The notes under the pieces were generated by a model. It was not told the origin of the DNA. It did no database searches and saw only the letters and a list, made by a program, of their open reading frames with translations. From the NCBI RefSeq assembly GCF_004208515.1, contig NZ_SGIM01000005.1, positions 162,083 to 226,082 on the forward strand: a stretch of DNA of 64,000 nt, given 5' to 3'. A program made the translations under genes and the position numbers. The stretch comes from Acinetobacter halotolerans. Its GTDB lineage: Bacteria > Pseudomonadota > Gammaproteobacteria > Pseudomonadales > Moraxellaceae. How positions within the stretch are numbered: position 1 is the stretch's first letter; every line of letters begins with the position of its first letter. Positions 47,553 to 57,534 of the stretch are shown here, in pieces.

Positions 47553-48236
47553 TTATTTCTTCTTCAGGTTTTTTTGCTGGATTGGCGTGATTGTCGTGTC
47601 TTCAATATCATATTCATCAAAGCGATCATCATCAGATGGATATAAGATGGCAGCAAGGTTAACATTGCCCCACACAATCAGTTCAGCGGGACGTACTCTA
47701 GCGCGGTTTACGTGAACCTTACTCAAGGTTTCAATAATGCTTGGTTTTTTGCCAAACCAGCGATTTAAATCAAGATAAAGTAAATCATCTTTGACGGTCA
47801 CGATTTCAAAATGCTCTAAAATTTTGCCTAGAGGATCTTCTTCTTTGAATTTTTGGTAATACCAAATGGCAACATAAAAACCCCATTTCTGGAAAATATT
47901 TTTGAACTTTGCTTCGATGACTTGGGTATTACTAATTTGCTCAAATACCATCAATTGCACATTTTGGTTCATTTCCATCTGTATGAGTTTTAAGTCTACA
48001 GAAAGGGTAGTGTGTAAACCTTTGACATCCAACGTGGTGTATAAACGTAGCCAGCCATCATACAGATCCGCATGTAGGTCTTGCATGATCTCTACATTGT
48101 CTGTGACATAACGTTCCATTGTTGCATTTACAAATACTTGTGAGAGTGGAAATTCTCTTTCTTCTTCAATGAATTCTTCGGCTTTTTGGTAAACTTTACG
48201 TAGACGTTTAACGACGGATGAGAGTAGCGTTTGCAT
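47553..48236 (-). CDS. Conserved hypothetical protein
   Basis: 227-residue soluble protein with no signal peptide or membrane helix. An N-terminal basic helix (about 1-25) is followed by an alternating strand-helix region and a short acidic, Asp-rich stretch (YPSDDDRFDEYDIEDT) near the C-terminus, ending LKKK. I recognise no family. It is divergent from the second TonB-like gene, with a 22-base palindrome between them. Confidence 0.72.
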   Translation of the reverse strand: MQTLLSSVVKRLRKVYQKAEEFIEEEREFPLSQVFVNATMERYVTDNVEIMQDLHADLYDGWLRLYTTLDVKGLHTTLSVDLKLIQMEMNQNVQLMVFEQISNTQVIEAKFKNIFQKWGFYVAIWYYQKFKEEDPLGKILEHFEIVTVKDDLLYLDLNRWFGKKPSIIETLSKVHVNRARVRPAELIVWGNVNLAAILYPSDDDRFDEYDIEDTTITPIQQKNLKKK

Positions 48237-48315
48237 AAAAGTTGTTCCAGAAAGTGAATGGTTTATTCGCCATCTTTTATTAACTAAAAAATAAAATTAA
48301 ATTTGTAGCTTGCAG

Positions 48316-48337
48316 TGTAGCAAAATTAATTGCTACA
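48316..48337. promoter_or_regulatory. 22-bp palindrome upstream of the second TonB-like gene
   Basis: Arms TGTAGCAA and TTGCTACA, perfect over eight bases, are separated by AATTAA. It lies in the divergent region between the hypothetical gene (start 48236) and the TonB-like gene (start 48468). It may be an operator; it does not look like a terminator because no T run follows. Confidence 0.5.
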
Positions 48338-48467
48338 TTTTCATAAAATGAAGGTATGGAAACACTGCAACCATAAGTGGATCACATTTTTCTTAACTTT
48401 TGAATATTGGTTTGGTTTTTATACGGTGAGTGCCGTTGGGGATGCGACTTTTTGTCGCTTAAATACC

Positions 48468-49352
48468 ATGTGGAATAAAATAAATTTTCGTACTGAGTTG
48501 TCTCATCATTGGTGGCAAGATCCAATTTTCGTTGGGGCTGTTGCTTTAGCGATGCTGTTACATGGTGGTGTACTGGTGACTCAGTTTGCGATGCCATCTC
48601 CATCGGATACTTCAACCAAAGAAATCGCGGTTTCGGTTCGTTTAAGTCAAGAAAAAGTCAAAGATGCAGATTTTTTAGCGCAAGTTGATCAAACCGGTTC
48701 AGGTGATTTCCACAAAGCACACCGTATGTCGAGTGATATGCCATCGCCAATGCAAGCCGATGCGACAGCAGGGGAGGCTGAGCTTGAAAGTTTAGAGACG
48801 ATTCAACAGAAGCGAGAGCTAAAATTTGAAGAAAAAGTGCTTATGACAGTGCTCAGTTGGCAAAAACAAGCAGAGCAAAGTGAGCGTAAAAAAGCTTTAG
48901 AAGAATTGCAAAGTCAGTTCCAAGCAAAAGCGGCGATGGTGGCAAGCTTAGAAGCGCAATATTTACAACGACAACAAAATTTCAGCCGTAAACAACGTAT
49001 TAAAACCGTTGATGGTATTCAGGCCAAACAAGATGCATCAGCGGCTTATTTGGATAAGTTCCGTCAAAAGGTAGAATTGTACGGCAATCGCTATTATCCA
49101 GATGCGGCGAAGCAACAGCGTTTAGCGGGTGAAGTTCGCTTAATGGTGATTTTAAATGCACAGGGTGGTATTCGTGCCATCCGTTTAATTGAAAGTTCTG
49201 GACACCCGATTTTGGATGAAGCTGCGCGAGCCTCGGTTCGTCGCGGAGCGCCATTTGGTGCATTTGATGCCAGTATGAAAGAGATTTCAGAATTACGTAT
49301 CATTCGAACATGGCGATTTGATCCAGTAGATGCGGAATTTGAAGTGCATTGA
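48468..49352 (+). CDS. TonB-family C-terminal protein
   Basis: 294-residue protein. One membrane helix (about residues 18-42) is followed by a Gln/Glu/Lys-rich helical spacer and a TonB C-terminal domain (about 205-290: LAGEVRLMVILNAQGGIRAI, then the SSG and RTWRFDP motifs). The ATG at 48468 places the helix near the start as in other TonB proteins; the open frame begins earlier, at 48330. It may be a second energy transducer working with the receptor encoded downstream, or a TonB-like structural protein; no exbB or exbD is beside it. Confidence 0.82.
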   Translation: MWNKINFRTELSHHWWQDPIFVGAVALAMLLHGGVLVTQFAMPSPSDTSTKEIAVSVRLSQEKVKDADFLAQVDQTGSGDFHKAHRMSSDMPSPMQADATAGEAELESLETIQQKRELKFEEKVLMTVLSWQKQAEQSERKKALEELQSQFQAKAAMVASLEAQYLQRQQNFSRKQRIKTVDGIQAKQDASAAYLDKFRQKVELYGNRYYPDAAKQQRLAGEVRLMVILNAQGGIRAIRLIESSGHPILDEAARASVRRGAPFGAFDASMKEISELRIIRTWRFDPVDAEFEVH

Positions 49353-49484
49353 TTTAACTGAATGTACTTTGAAGTCGGTGTGGGAAAATATGAATTAAAA
49401 TAAATAGGTTAGCTTTAAAATATTCTCTATTTTTAACCCAAGCTTAATAGCCATACAGCAATTCTTCATTATAATTCTTGAATT

Positions 49485-49503
49485 GATAATAAAAACGATT
49501 ATC
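49485..49503. promoter_or_regulatory. Fur box upstream of the siderophore receptor
   Basis: GATAAT-AAAAACG-ATTATC has both six-base arms of the Fur consensus at the exact spacing, and the flanking bases extend the inverted repeat to TGATAAT/ATTATCA. It lies about 120 bases upstream of the receptor start. Confidence 0.8.
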
Positions 49504-49622
49504 ATTTGCCTTGTTATTTTTTAATTCTCCTTTAGAGCATCTATACATCCTTCTTTAAAGTTTCGGGGGAGAGAGGTGTATGTTCCCTAATGCTCTAAAT
49601 TTTGTGAAAAGGATATTTTTGC

Positions 49623-51800
49623 ATGCAACATGTTTCTGAGTTGAACTTATTTAAAGCCCATCCACTTGGACTGGTGATGGCCGCGATATTTTTACCATCA
49701 TTGGCTTCTGCTGAGTCAAATATTGAAAGTACACAATTGCCAACGATTACAGTAAAAGCTAAAGAAAATAATGATGCGACCACTGAAGGCACGGGAAGTT
49801 ATACAGCAAAAAGTTCCAATACAGCGACTAAACTGAATATGTCTTTACGAGAAACGCCACAAGCAGTGAAGATATATACTAGGGAGTATTTAGATGATCG
49901 AAATATTGAGTCGTTTCAAGAGTTAATGAGTAATGTAACAGGAGTAACAGTTTCTCGAACAGATGAACGTCAAAGTTATTTTGCTCGAGGTTTTCAGTTG
50001 GATTATCACTTAATTGATGGGATGCCAAGCACATCATCACTTGCAGAAGGTGATTTAGATTTGGGAATTTATGATCGTGTTGAGGTGGTAAAAGGAGCAA
50101 ATGGACTTAACTCTGGCGCAGGCAACCCTTCAATGGGGGTAAATATGGTGCGTAAACGAGCGAATGCCACAGAGTTTACAGGCAATGTGAATGCAGCTGT
50201 TGGATCATGGAATAATTATACGAGTTCGGCGGATCTTTCGAATTCATTAAATGCAGATGGTTCATTACGTGGTCGCATTTATGTGAAACATTCAGATGAA
50301 GATTCCTTTATGGACTACTATTCAAGAGAGCGAAATATTGTTTATGGTGTAATTGATTACGATGTGACTGATAAAACAAATTTATCATTGGCTGCAACCT
50401 ATCAGGAATTAAAGCGCGATGGAATCCGTTGGGGAGGATTGCCAGCTTTTTATAATGATGGAACAAGAACCAAATTTGATCGTTCTTTGACTGTAAGTTC
50501 GGATTGGACTTATTGGAACGTTGATACGAAAGCGGTTTTTGCTAACTTGAAACAGAACCTTTTTAATGATGTTGCTTTAAATATTGCTTATTCATACCAG
50601 CAAAACGATAACCAATCAGCTCTGCTCTATGTCGCAGGTAAAGTCGATAAAGAAACAAATAAAAGCTTAGGGGCTGTGTCTGTATATACTTCAGATAAGC
50701 GGTATGAAGAAAATAACTTAGATATGTATATATCAGCACCTTTCACCATTGCCAATCGTAAGCAAGAAATTATATTGGGCGGTTCATGGAATAAAAATGA
50801 ATTGGTTTATAGCCGTTATGGAACGATTCAGGGAAAAGATGAAGGAACCAATGATTTGGATATTGATCAATGGGAACATTTAGATTTTTCTAATATGAAT
50901 ACTCAATTGTTAACGCCTATTACTAACCCCAAGAAATTGGCTGGAAATGAAACCACGCAAACAGGATATTACATTGCAGGTAAATTCCAAGTTCTTGATC
51001 CATTAAAGATTGTGGCAGGGGCAAGATTGACGAACTGGGAATATAAATCGGAAGATCATAAAGGTAATCGACAATTTAATGATCAAATCACGCCATATTT
51101 TGGTGTCATTTATGACTTCGCTCAAGATCATTCTCTTTATGCAAGTTATACCGATATTTTCACGCCTCAAAATCGTCGCGAAGAAAATGGGAACTATTTA
51201 GACCCAATCATTGGACGGAATTATGAAACAGGAATCAAAAGTGAATGGTTTGGTGGTCATTTAAATACAGCTCTATCTATATTTAGAATTGAACAAACCA
51301 ATTTTGCTGAAGCAATTTCAGGTAAGTTCGTTAAGAATGCGCAAGGTATAAATACTTCTGAGCAAGCCTATCGTGGGGTTGATGGTGTTGTAAGTAAAGG
51401 GGTTGAGCTCGAAGTTGATGGGGAGATCAATGACAATTGGGCAATCAACTTTGGCATCGCGAACTTTGAAGCAAAAGATGGTAAAGATCAGAAAGTCGCT
51501 ACGACAAGCGCCCGCACAACATCTAATTTATTCGTTAAATACAAACGTGATCAGTGGAATACGGGTGTCGGGGTAAATTATCGTGGTAAAACCTATACAG
51601 GGACTGGAGCAACTTTAATTGAGCAAGATGAAGTTTTCTTGCTGAGTGCGATGTTAGGTTATAAAGTTGATCAAAATATCAGTGTGCAACTGAACTTGGA
51701 TAATTTATTGGATAAAGAATATTTTGATGGAATTGGTGAAAATCGTATGAATTATGGCGCACCACGAAATGCAACATTGACTTTCCGTTATCAATTCTAA
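49623..51800 (+). CDS. TonB-dependent siderophore receptor
   Basis: 725-residue outer membrane receptor. A signal peptide (about 1-30, cleaved after SLASA) is followed by a TonB box (LPTITVKA, residues about 39-46), a plug domain (about 65-175: RETPQAVKIYTREYL, RVEVVKGANGL) and a 22-strand barrel ending in the aromatic Phe (FRYQF). The length and plug fit the FhuE/FpvA-like hydroxamate or mixed siderophore receptors, but the ligand is unproven, so no symbol. An upstream Fur box implies iron repression; AAAGGA lies nine bases before the ATG. Confidence 0.9.
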   Translation: MQHVSELNLFKAHPLGLVMAAIFLPSLASAESNIESTQLPTITVKAKENNDATTEGTGSYTAKSSNTATKLNMSLRETPQAVKIYTREYLDDRNIESFQELMSNVTGVTVSRTDERQSYFARGFQLDYHLIDGMPSTSSLAEGDLDLGIYDRVEVVKGANGLNSGAGNPSMGVNMVRKRANATEFTGNVNAAVGSWNNYTSSADLSNSLNADGSLRGRIYVKHSDEDSFMDYYSRERNIVYGVIDYDVTDKTNLSLAATYQELKRDGIRWGGLPAFYNDGTRTKFDRSLTVSSDWTYWNVDTKAVFANLKQNLFNDVALNIAYSYQQNDNQSALLYVAGKVDKETNKSLGAVSVYTSDKRYEENNLDMYISAPFTIANRKQEIILGGSWNKNELVYSRYGTIQGKDEGTNDLDIDQWEHLDFSNMNTQLLTPITNPKKLAGNETTQTGYYIAGKFQVLDPLKIVAGARLTNWEYKSEDHKGNRQFNDQITPYFGVIYDFAQDHSLYASYTDIFTPQNRREENGNYLDPIIGRNYETGIKSEWFGGHLNTALSIFRIEQTNFAEAISGKFVKNAQGINTSEQAYRGVDGVVSKGVELEVDGEINDNWAINFGIANFEAKDGKDQKVATTSARTTSNLFVKYKRDQWNTGVGVNYRGKTYTGTGATLIEQDEVFLLSAMLGYKVDQNISVQLNLDNLLDKEYFDGIGENRMNYGAPRNATLTFRYQF

Positions 51801-51813
51801 AAGTTTAATAAAT

Positions 51814-51840
51814 AAAAACGGCTGAATTCAGCCGTTTTTT
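51814..51840 (+). terminator. Bidirectional terminator after the receptor gene
   Basis: The stem AAAACGGCTGAA/TTCAGCCGTTTT with a following T run lies between the receptor and the convergent ABM gene. Confidence 0.9.
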
Positions 51841-51881
51841 ATAGAGCATGTGGATAAGTTGTTTATTATCCACAGTCTATT

Positions 51882-52169
51882 TTAGGCTGAATAGGAGCGC
51901 TCTACTTTGCAGATCTCAACACTAAAGCTTTGATACCATTTTTCTTTACCTAGATGCTGAGCAACTTGATGTTCTGCATCTTGTTGCCAGAGCTTTATAT
52001 CTTCCAAGCAATTCCAGTATGACAGCGCAATTTCAAAGCCATTTTCACTACATGCTTCAAACTTTATACAGTTAAATTTCGTTAAAGCTTTATTTCTTAG
52101 CTTTTGCGCCATTTCTGAATAAGTTGCATCAAGTTGTTTAATTGTGGCTTTAAAAATGACGATATACAT
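51882..52169 (-). CDS. ABM-fold protein (antibiotic biosynthesis monooxygenase family)
   Basis: 95-residue protein with the ferredoxin-like dimeric alpha/beta barrel of the ABM family: MYIVIFKATIKQ, then GFEIALSYWNCLEDIKLWQQDAEHQVAQHLG (given by span, residues about 44-75). Such proteins range from quinol monooxygenases to heme-degrading enzymes; no catalytic pair of the heme type (NWxH) is clear. It is 11 bases downstream of ybeY on the same strand, so it is probably the last gene of that operon. Confidence 0.82.
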   Translation of the reverse strand: MYIVIFKATIKQLDATYSEMAQKLRNKALTKFNCIKFEACSENGFEIALSYWNCLEDIKLWQQDAEHQVAQHLGKEKWYQSFSVEICKVERSYSA

Positions 52170-52180
52170 GGGTGCTTTAC

Positions 52181-52666
52181 TCAGATCTCATCGGCTTGGT
52201 ATGGATTCGCAACCCCGAGCTTTTTAAGAATCGCGATTTCCAAAGCTTCCATTTCTTCAGCATCTGTTTCATTGGTTTCGTGATCGTAGCCCAATAAATG
52301 CAAAACACCATGAACCAGTAGGTGAGTGAAATGTTGATTCGGTGTTTTTTGTTGCTCAGTGGCTTCTTGTAAAACTACTGGAATACAAATGACCAAATCG
52401 CCTAGAGGCTCTGCATCCAGTAGGTTAAGCATTTCTTCTGGGATATCACTTGGAAAGGACAGTACATTGGTTGGTTTGTCTTTTTCACGATATTGCAAAT
52501 TCAGCTCATGGCTTTCAGCAATATCAACACAAGCAATGCCTATTTCACAGTCAACCTCGAAACCGACATGGCGTAATGCTGTTTCGAGCTGTTTTTTGAT
52601 TTGACCACGTTTTAGTGGTAGTTCAGCCGTTTGAAAGTCTTGTTGAAGACTTAAATTGATTTTCAA
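52181..52666 (-). CDS. ybeY: YbeY, rRNA maturation RNase
   Basis: Zinc endoribonuclease for 16S rRNA 3'-end processing and 70S quality control. 161 residues; the metal motif [11 protein letters not shown] provides the three histidines, with TNVLSFPSD upstream. It is downstream of phoH (ybeZ) and miaB on the minus strand, the conserved miaB-ybeZ-ybeY order. Confidence 0.95.
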   Translation of the reverse strand: MKINLSLQQDFQTAELPLKRGQIKKQLETALRHVGFEVDCEIGIACVDIAESHELNLQYREKDKPTNVLSFPSDIPEEMLNLLDAEPLGDLVICIPVVLQEATEQQKTPNQHFTHLLVHGVLHLLGYDHETNETDAEEMEALEIAILKKLGVANPYQADEI

Positions 52667-52726
52667 AATAGATCCTTAATTAATCGTCCTCACCCCCACT
52701 GTTAAAAAGTAGGGGTGAGGTTTTTC

Positions 52727-53809
52727 TTAAATGTGTTGTGCATCTGCTGCGGAGTCATTCTCTGCAATCAGTGCTTCTTGTTTGGCCTTACGTTCGGCAC
52801 GTGCTTCAGCGGACAATCGTTGCTGTTCGCTATCCCAACCTTCGTAAGCTTCAACAATCTTCTGTACCAATTGATGACGGACCACATCACGAGAGTGGAA
52901 ACGTGTGATATGGATTTCATGTACATTTTCAAGGACACGCAAAGCTTGTGCTAAACCAGATTGCTGACCACGCGGCAAATCGACTTGCGTGACATCACCC
53001 GTAATTACAGCACGAGAACCAAAGCCTAAACGAGTGAGGAACATCTTCATTTGTTCAGGCGTGGTGTTTTGCGCTTCATCTAAAATCACAAAAGAGTGAT
53101 TTAAGGTACGACCACGCATATAAGCAAGGGGGGCAACCTCAATCACTTGACGCTCGATCAGTTTGGCAACTTTCTCGAAGCCAAGCATTTCATATAAGGC
53201 GTCATAAAGTGGACGTAAATATGGATCAATTTTTTGGGTTAAATCACCAGGTAAAAAACCAAGTTTCTCCCCGGCTTCAACGGCAGGGCGAACCAACAAG
53301 ATGCGTTGGATTTCATTACGTTCTAGCATATCGACAGCAGCAGCAACTGCTAGGTAGGTTTTACCTGTACCAGCTGGACCGATACCAAATGAAATATCAC
53401 TTTGTAGAATACGTTGCACATAGCGTTTTTGGTTTGTGCCGCGAGGATTAATTCGGCCTTTACGAGTCTGAAAATAGACATCTAAGGGGGTTTCCTCTTG
53501 ATCTACTCCTTCACCGACCAATTCGAAGTCTCGGTCGGTTTGGGAGGATTGGATCATAAGATGGAGTAAGTCAGCACTGACTTGTTGTGATGTTTCAGAC
53601 TCCGCATAGAGCCGCTGCAATAATGCTTCGGCTCGTTCGACCGTTTCAATCTCACCGTCGAGGTAGAAGGCATCGCCTCGGTGAGTAATTTTGACATCTA
53701 AACGTTGTTCGATTTGTTTTAAATGCCCGTTATACGCACCGAGCATGCTTTTTAAGCGTTCCATTGAAATCTCAGGGAACGTTACTGTACGTCGAATCGC
53801 TGCAGTCAA
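52727..53809 (-). CDS. ybeZ: PhoH-family ATPase (YbeZ)
   Basis: 360-residue cytoplasmic P-loop ATPase, PhoH/YbeZ type. The Walker A is GPAGTGKTYLA (residues about 142-152) and the Walker B region is FVILDEAQN; an N-terminal KH-like region precedes the ATPase. It is thought to work with YbeY in ribosome maturation. It lies between miaB and ybeY. Confidence 0.93.
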   Translation of the reverse strand: MTAAIRRTVTFPEISMERLKSMLGAYNGHLKQIEQRLDVKITHRGDAFYLDGEIETVERAEALLQRLYAESETSQQVSADLLHLMIQSSQTDRDFELVGEGVDQEETPLDVYFQTRKGRINPRGTNQKRYVQRILQSDISFGIGPAGTGKTYLAVAAAVDMLERNEIQRILLVRPAVEAGEKLGFLPGDLTQKIDPYLRPLYDALYEMLGFEKVAKLIERQVIEVAPLAYMRGRTLNHSFVILDEAQNTTPEQMKMFLTRLGFGSRAVITGDVTQVDLPRGQQSGLAQALRVLENVHEIHITRFHSRDVVRHQLVQKIVEAYEGWDSEQQRLSAEARAERKAKQEALIAENDSAADAQHI

Positions 53810-53847
53810 GAGAAACCCTCTTATTGACTTATGAGAATACCTCTACA

Positions 53848-55299
53848 TTACGCCACGTCAGGTTCAAGATTCAAGAGTTCGCCATAAACTAAATTTAAAG
53901 TTTTAATTTCAGTAATCTCAATTTCTGCGAAACGTCCAACCCAAGTAGCATCACCGATAAAGGCAACCAAACGAGTGTTGTCAGCCGTACCCATCAATAC
54001 ATTCGGGTCCTTATCAGATACTTTTTCAATCAGCACACGTTCGATTTTACCGAGCATGGCATCAGTTTTATCTATGCTCGATTTTTTAATCACTTGCTGT
54101 ACTTGTGCTAAACGATCTTTTTTCACTTGATCAGGTGTGTCATCAGCGAGGTCAGAAGCAGGTGTGCCTGGACGTTTTGAATACACAAAACTATAAGAAT
54201 GGTCAAAATCTAAGTCTTTAATAAACTGTAATGTTTCAGCAAAGTGCGCATCAGTTTCACCCGGGAAACCAATAATAAAGTCACTGGATAAGTGCATATC
54301 TGGACGGACTTTACGGAGTTTGGCGATTTTATCAATATACACATCAATGGTGTGATTACGTTTCATTGCTTGGAGTACATCGTTTGAACCGCTTTGTACG
54401 GGTAAATGCAAATGCGACACCATTTGTGGTAAGTCACGGTAGCATTGAATCAGTTCATCAGAAAATTCAAGTGGATGAGAGGTGGTATAGCGCAAACGTC
54501 CAATTCCAGGGATTTCTGCAACTAAGCGTAGTAACTCTGGGAAAGTACAGATCCCGCCCTCAAAGGTTTCACCGCGATAACCATTGACGTTTTGACCAAG
54601 TAAGCTGATCTCACGTACACCTTTTTCTGCGAGTCCTGCAATTTCCGCCAAGACATCATCCAATGGGCGAGAAACTTCTTCACCACGAGTATAGGGAACG
54701 ACACAGAATGAACAGTATTTAGAACAACCTTCCATGATCGATACGAAAGCTTTAAAGCCTTCCACGCGTGGTTCTGGTAGAAAGTCGAACTTTTCAATAT
54801 CAGGGAAAGAAATATCAACAAGTTTAATTTTTTCTTTCTTCGGTTTTTCGATTTGAGCTTGATGCTGATCTAGCATTTGCGGTAAACGGTGTAGGGTCTG
54901 TGGACCAAAAACCATATCGACGTAAGGCGCACGTTTCTGAATGTTGTCGCCTTCTTGTGAGGCAACACAACCGCCTACGCCAATCACCAAATCTGGATTT
55001 TGTTCTTTAAGTTTGCGCCAGCGGCCCAATCCGCTAAAAACCTTTTCTTGGGCTTTTTCACGAATAGAACAAGTGTTCATCAGTAAAATGTCGGCTTCTT
55101 TGGGATCGGTGGTCAGCACATAACCATGCGAATCACCGAGTAAATCTGCCATACGATGACTGTCATACTCATTCATCTGACACCCTTGCGTTTCGATATA
55201 GAGTTTTTTAATCGAAACATCAGTGGTGTGCAATGGCTGGGTAACAGTGTTTTCTGAGGCAGCTTTTAAAGCACTTGGAATGAATGTTTGAACCGTCAT
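53848..55299 (-). CDS. miaB: MiaB, tRNA-2-methylthio-N6-isopentenyladenosine methylthiotransferase
   Basis: Radical-SAM enzyme that adds the 2-methylthio group to A37 of tRNA. 483 residues; the N-terminal methylthiotransferase domain has its three iron-sulfur cysteines ([21 protein letters not shown]), the radical-SAM cluster motif is CSKYCSFC, and a C-terminal TRAM domain (about 415-478) binds RNA. It starts the minus-strand operon miaB-phoH-ybeY. Confidence 0.96.
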   Translation of the reverse strand: MTVQTFIPSALKAASENTVTQPLHTTDVSIKKLYIETQGCQMNEYDSHRMADLLGDSHGYVLTTDPKEADILLMNTCSIREKAQEKVFSGLGRWRKLKEQNPDLVIGVGGCVASQEGDNIQKRAPYVDMVFGPQTLHRLPQMLDQHQAQIEKPKKEKIKLVDISFPDIEKFDFLPEPRVEGFKAFVSIMEGCSKYCSFCVVPYTRGEEVSRPLDDVLAEIAGLAEKGVREISLLGQNVNGYRGETFEGGICTFPELLRLVAEIPGIGRLRYTTSHPLEFSDELIQCYRDLPQMVSHLHLPVQSGSNDVLQAMKRNHTIDVYIDKIAKLRKVRPDMHLSSDFIIGFPGETDAHFAETLQFIKDLDFDHSYSFVYSKRPGTPASDLADDTPDQVKKDRLAQVQQVIKKSSIDKTDAMLGKIERVLIEKVSDKDPNVLMGTADNTRLVAFIGDATWVGRFAEIEITEIKTLNLVYGELLNLEPDVA

Positions 55300-55547
55300 G
55301 CAGGCTCCCGAACAAGGTGAATTTGAACAAACCGCGGATTATAGCAGTATTTTTGCGTGAAAGCAGAGAATAAAAAACTGACAAAAAAAGACAGTTTATG
55401 ATGAAAAATGTATAAGTGTTAATGAATATGAATCAGTAAGTTACATAACACAACAATAGTGGAAAGCCAGACTTATTACACTATCACAGTTGGGTGAATT
55501 GGGCATGTTGATTGATGGCGATGAAAAAGCAAGGTGATTTAATAGCG

Positions 55548-57506
55548 ATGGAACGTAATAAAGTGAATAACAAGAACAACTTCCGCCGTTTTATCGCAAT
55601 GGGTGGCTTGCTAGCATGTTCATCAGTCTATGCTTTAGATGCACAATTTAATGATGCTTTACGTGCTGCCAATGCCAGCAATATTGCTTTGCTCGATCAG
55701 TTTCAAGAGCAAATGCAAAATGATGTATTAGGTTATTACCCTGAATATTGGAAATTAAATACCAATCTTGGTTTTCAGCCCGCATCTGCCATTATTAGTT
55801 TTGCCCAACGCTATCCGCAATCTGCGATGGCAGAAAAATTGGCGGCAGATTATGTCGAGGAAAAAGTAAAACTTGCGAGTTTTGCGGAAGCTAAACCTGT
55901 ATTAAGTTATGTGACCAATCCAGATCAAGCGGAAAGCTGTGCAATCGCGCAAGTCAGAGCAAAAACTGGAGATAGTTTGGTTTATGCTGAATATAAAGAT
56001 ATTTGGTTGACCACAAACTCACAGCCTGAATCATGTAATGGTTTAGGTCGAATGATGCTTTCTAGTCCATTAATGACTCCACAAGATCGTCAACAGCGAT
56101 TGTGGGGGCAGTTACGTGCAGGGCAATCAGGGCAGGCAATCGCAACTGCACAAGCACTAGGATTGAACTTATCCTTAGCCCAATTGAATCAGATCCAAGC
56201 CAATCCTTTAGAGTATTTGTGGAGCGCGACCAAAAGCAATGATGCGGATTATGCTTATCTCATTTATGCGATAGGTCGGATTGCAGATAATGATTTAACC
56301 AATGCATTGGCCAATCTGCCACGTGCAGTTCAGGACACACCACAAGCTGTGCAACAGTATTTATATCGTACGGTTGGTTATGTGGGTGGCACCACGGTCA
56401 TGAAAAATGGTTTTAATCGTGGCGTATTGAATGCTTTCGATCAAAGTTATGGTTATCCGTTTAGTCCTGAAGAAGCGGAAATTTATGCGCGTCAGTCGAT
56501 TCGGTTCGGTTCATGGGAAAGTCTGATTCGTGCAATCGATGCGATGTCGGTAACACAGAAACAAGAAGATCGTTGGCAATATTGGCTGGCTCGAGCGTCT
56601 GAGCAACGTTCAGATGCTGCATCTAAACAAGCAGCCCAGCAGATTTATCGTAGACTGGCTCAAGCTGGTGATGACTATCATAATTTGCTCGCCAAAGATC
56701 GTTTAGGCGAACGTTATAATCATAAACCATACGATGAGCAGCCAAGTTCGCAAGATATTCAACGACTCAATCAGAATATTCATTTCAAACGAGCATTCAC
56801 ATTAAGAGATGTAAATGCACCCGCGACGTATACCAATAGAGAATGGAATTGGGCTGTTCGACAGGCTTATTTGCAAAAAGATGATGGCCTGTTATTGGCA
56901 GCGGCGAAACGAGCACATGATATGGGGTGGTATGATCGAGCGATCTATGCCGCTGATCGAACTACGTCCAAGCATAATGACACTTATCGTTATACCACTC
57001 CACATCGTAGCAATGTGACCAGTCATAGTTACAATGCGGGCGTTGATCCAGCTTGGGCTTATGGTCTTATGCGTCAAGAAAGTCGTTTTGTCACTTCCGC
57101 ACGCTCTCATGTGGGTGCGGGTGGTTTAATGCAAATCATGCCAAATACCGCCAAGTTAATTGCGCGTCAAATGGGTGAAACTTATAACCCCGCAGCATTA
57201 AGTGAAATGAATACCAATATTCGTTATGGCACCTATTATCTTTCCATGATTCAGGGGCAGCTGAGTGGTAATGCCGTACTTGCAACAGCAGGTTATAACG
57301 CAGGACCGAATCGCGCGCGACGCTGGCAGCCTGATGGCCAAACCATTGCCGCTGATCAGTACACAGAAAGTATTCCATTACTAGAAACACGTGACTACGT
57401 TAAACATGTCATGACCAATGCAACACATTATGGGGTGGTGTTAGGACAAGGGCCGCAATCCTTAGAAAAAAGGATGGGTGCGATTCCTGTACGAAATACC
57501 CCTTAA
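55548..57506 (+). CDS. slt: Soluble lytic murein transglycosylase (Slt family)
   Basis: Cleaves peptidoglycan glycan strands to 1,6-anhydro ends. About 650 residues; a signal peptide (cleaved after VYA) leads into a long superhelical TPR-like domain (residues about 30-460) and the C-terminal catalytic domain (about 490-630) with the Glu in MRQESRF, GLMQIMP and TAGYNAG motifs, the Slt70 layout. The start at 55548 is chosen because AAGGTGA is 11 bases upstream; ATGs at 55515 and 55521 are alternatives. Confidence 0.92.
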   Translation: MERNKVNNKNNFRRFIAMGGLLACSSVYALDAQFNDALRAANASNIALLDQFQEQMQNDVLGYYPEYWKLNTNLGFQPASAIISFAQRYPQSAMAEKLAADYVEEKVKLASFAEAKPVLSYVTNPDQAESCAIAQVRAKTGDSLVYAEYKDIWLTTNSQPESCNGLGRMMLSSPLMTPQDRQQRLWGQLRAGQSGQAIATAQALGLNLSLAQLNQIQANPLEYLWSATKSNDADYAYLIYAIGRIADNDLTNALANLPRAVQDTPQAVQQYLYRTVGYVGGTTVMKNGFNRGVLNAFDQSYGYPFSPEEAEIYARQSIRFGSWESLIRAIDAMSVTQKQEDRWQYWLARASEQRSDAASKQAAQQIYRRLAQAGDDYHNLLAKDRLGERYNHKPYDEQPSSQDIQRLNQNIHFKRAFTLRDVNAPATYTNREWNWAVRQAYLQKDDGLLLAAAKRAHDMGWYDRAIYAADRTTSKHNDTYRYTTPHRSNVTSHSYNAGVDPAWAYGLMRQESRFVTSARSHVGAGGLMQIMPNTAKLIARQMGETYNPAALSEMNTNIRYGTYYLSMIQGQLSGNAVLATAGYNAGPNRARRWQPDGQTIAADQYTESIPLLETRDYVKHVMTNATHYGVVLGQGPQSLEKRMGAIPVRNTP

Positions 57507-57534
57507 AACACAAGCGGATGTTTAATTTGAAATC

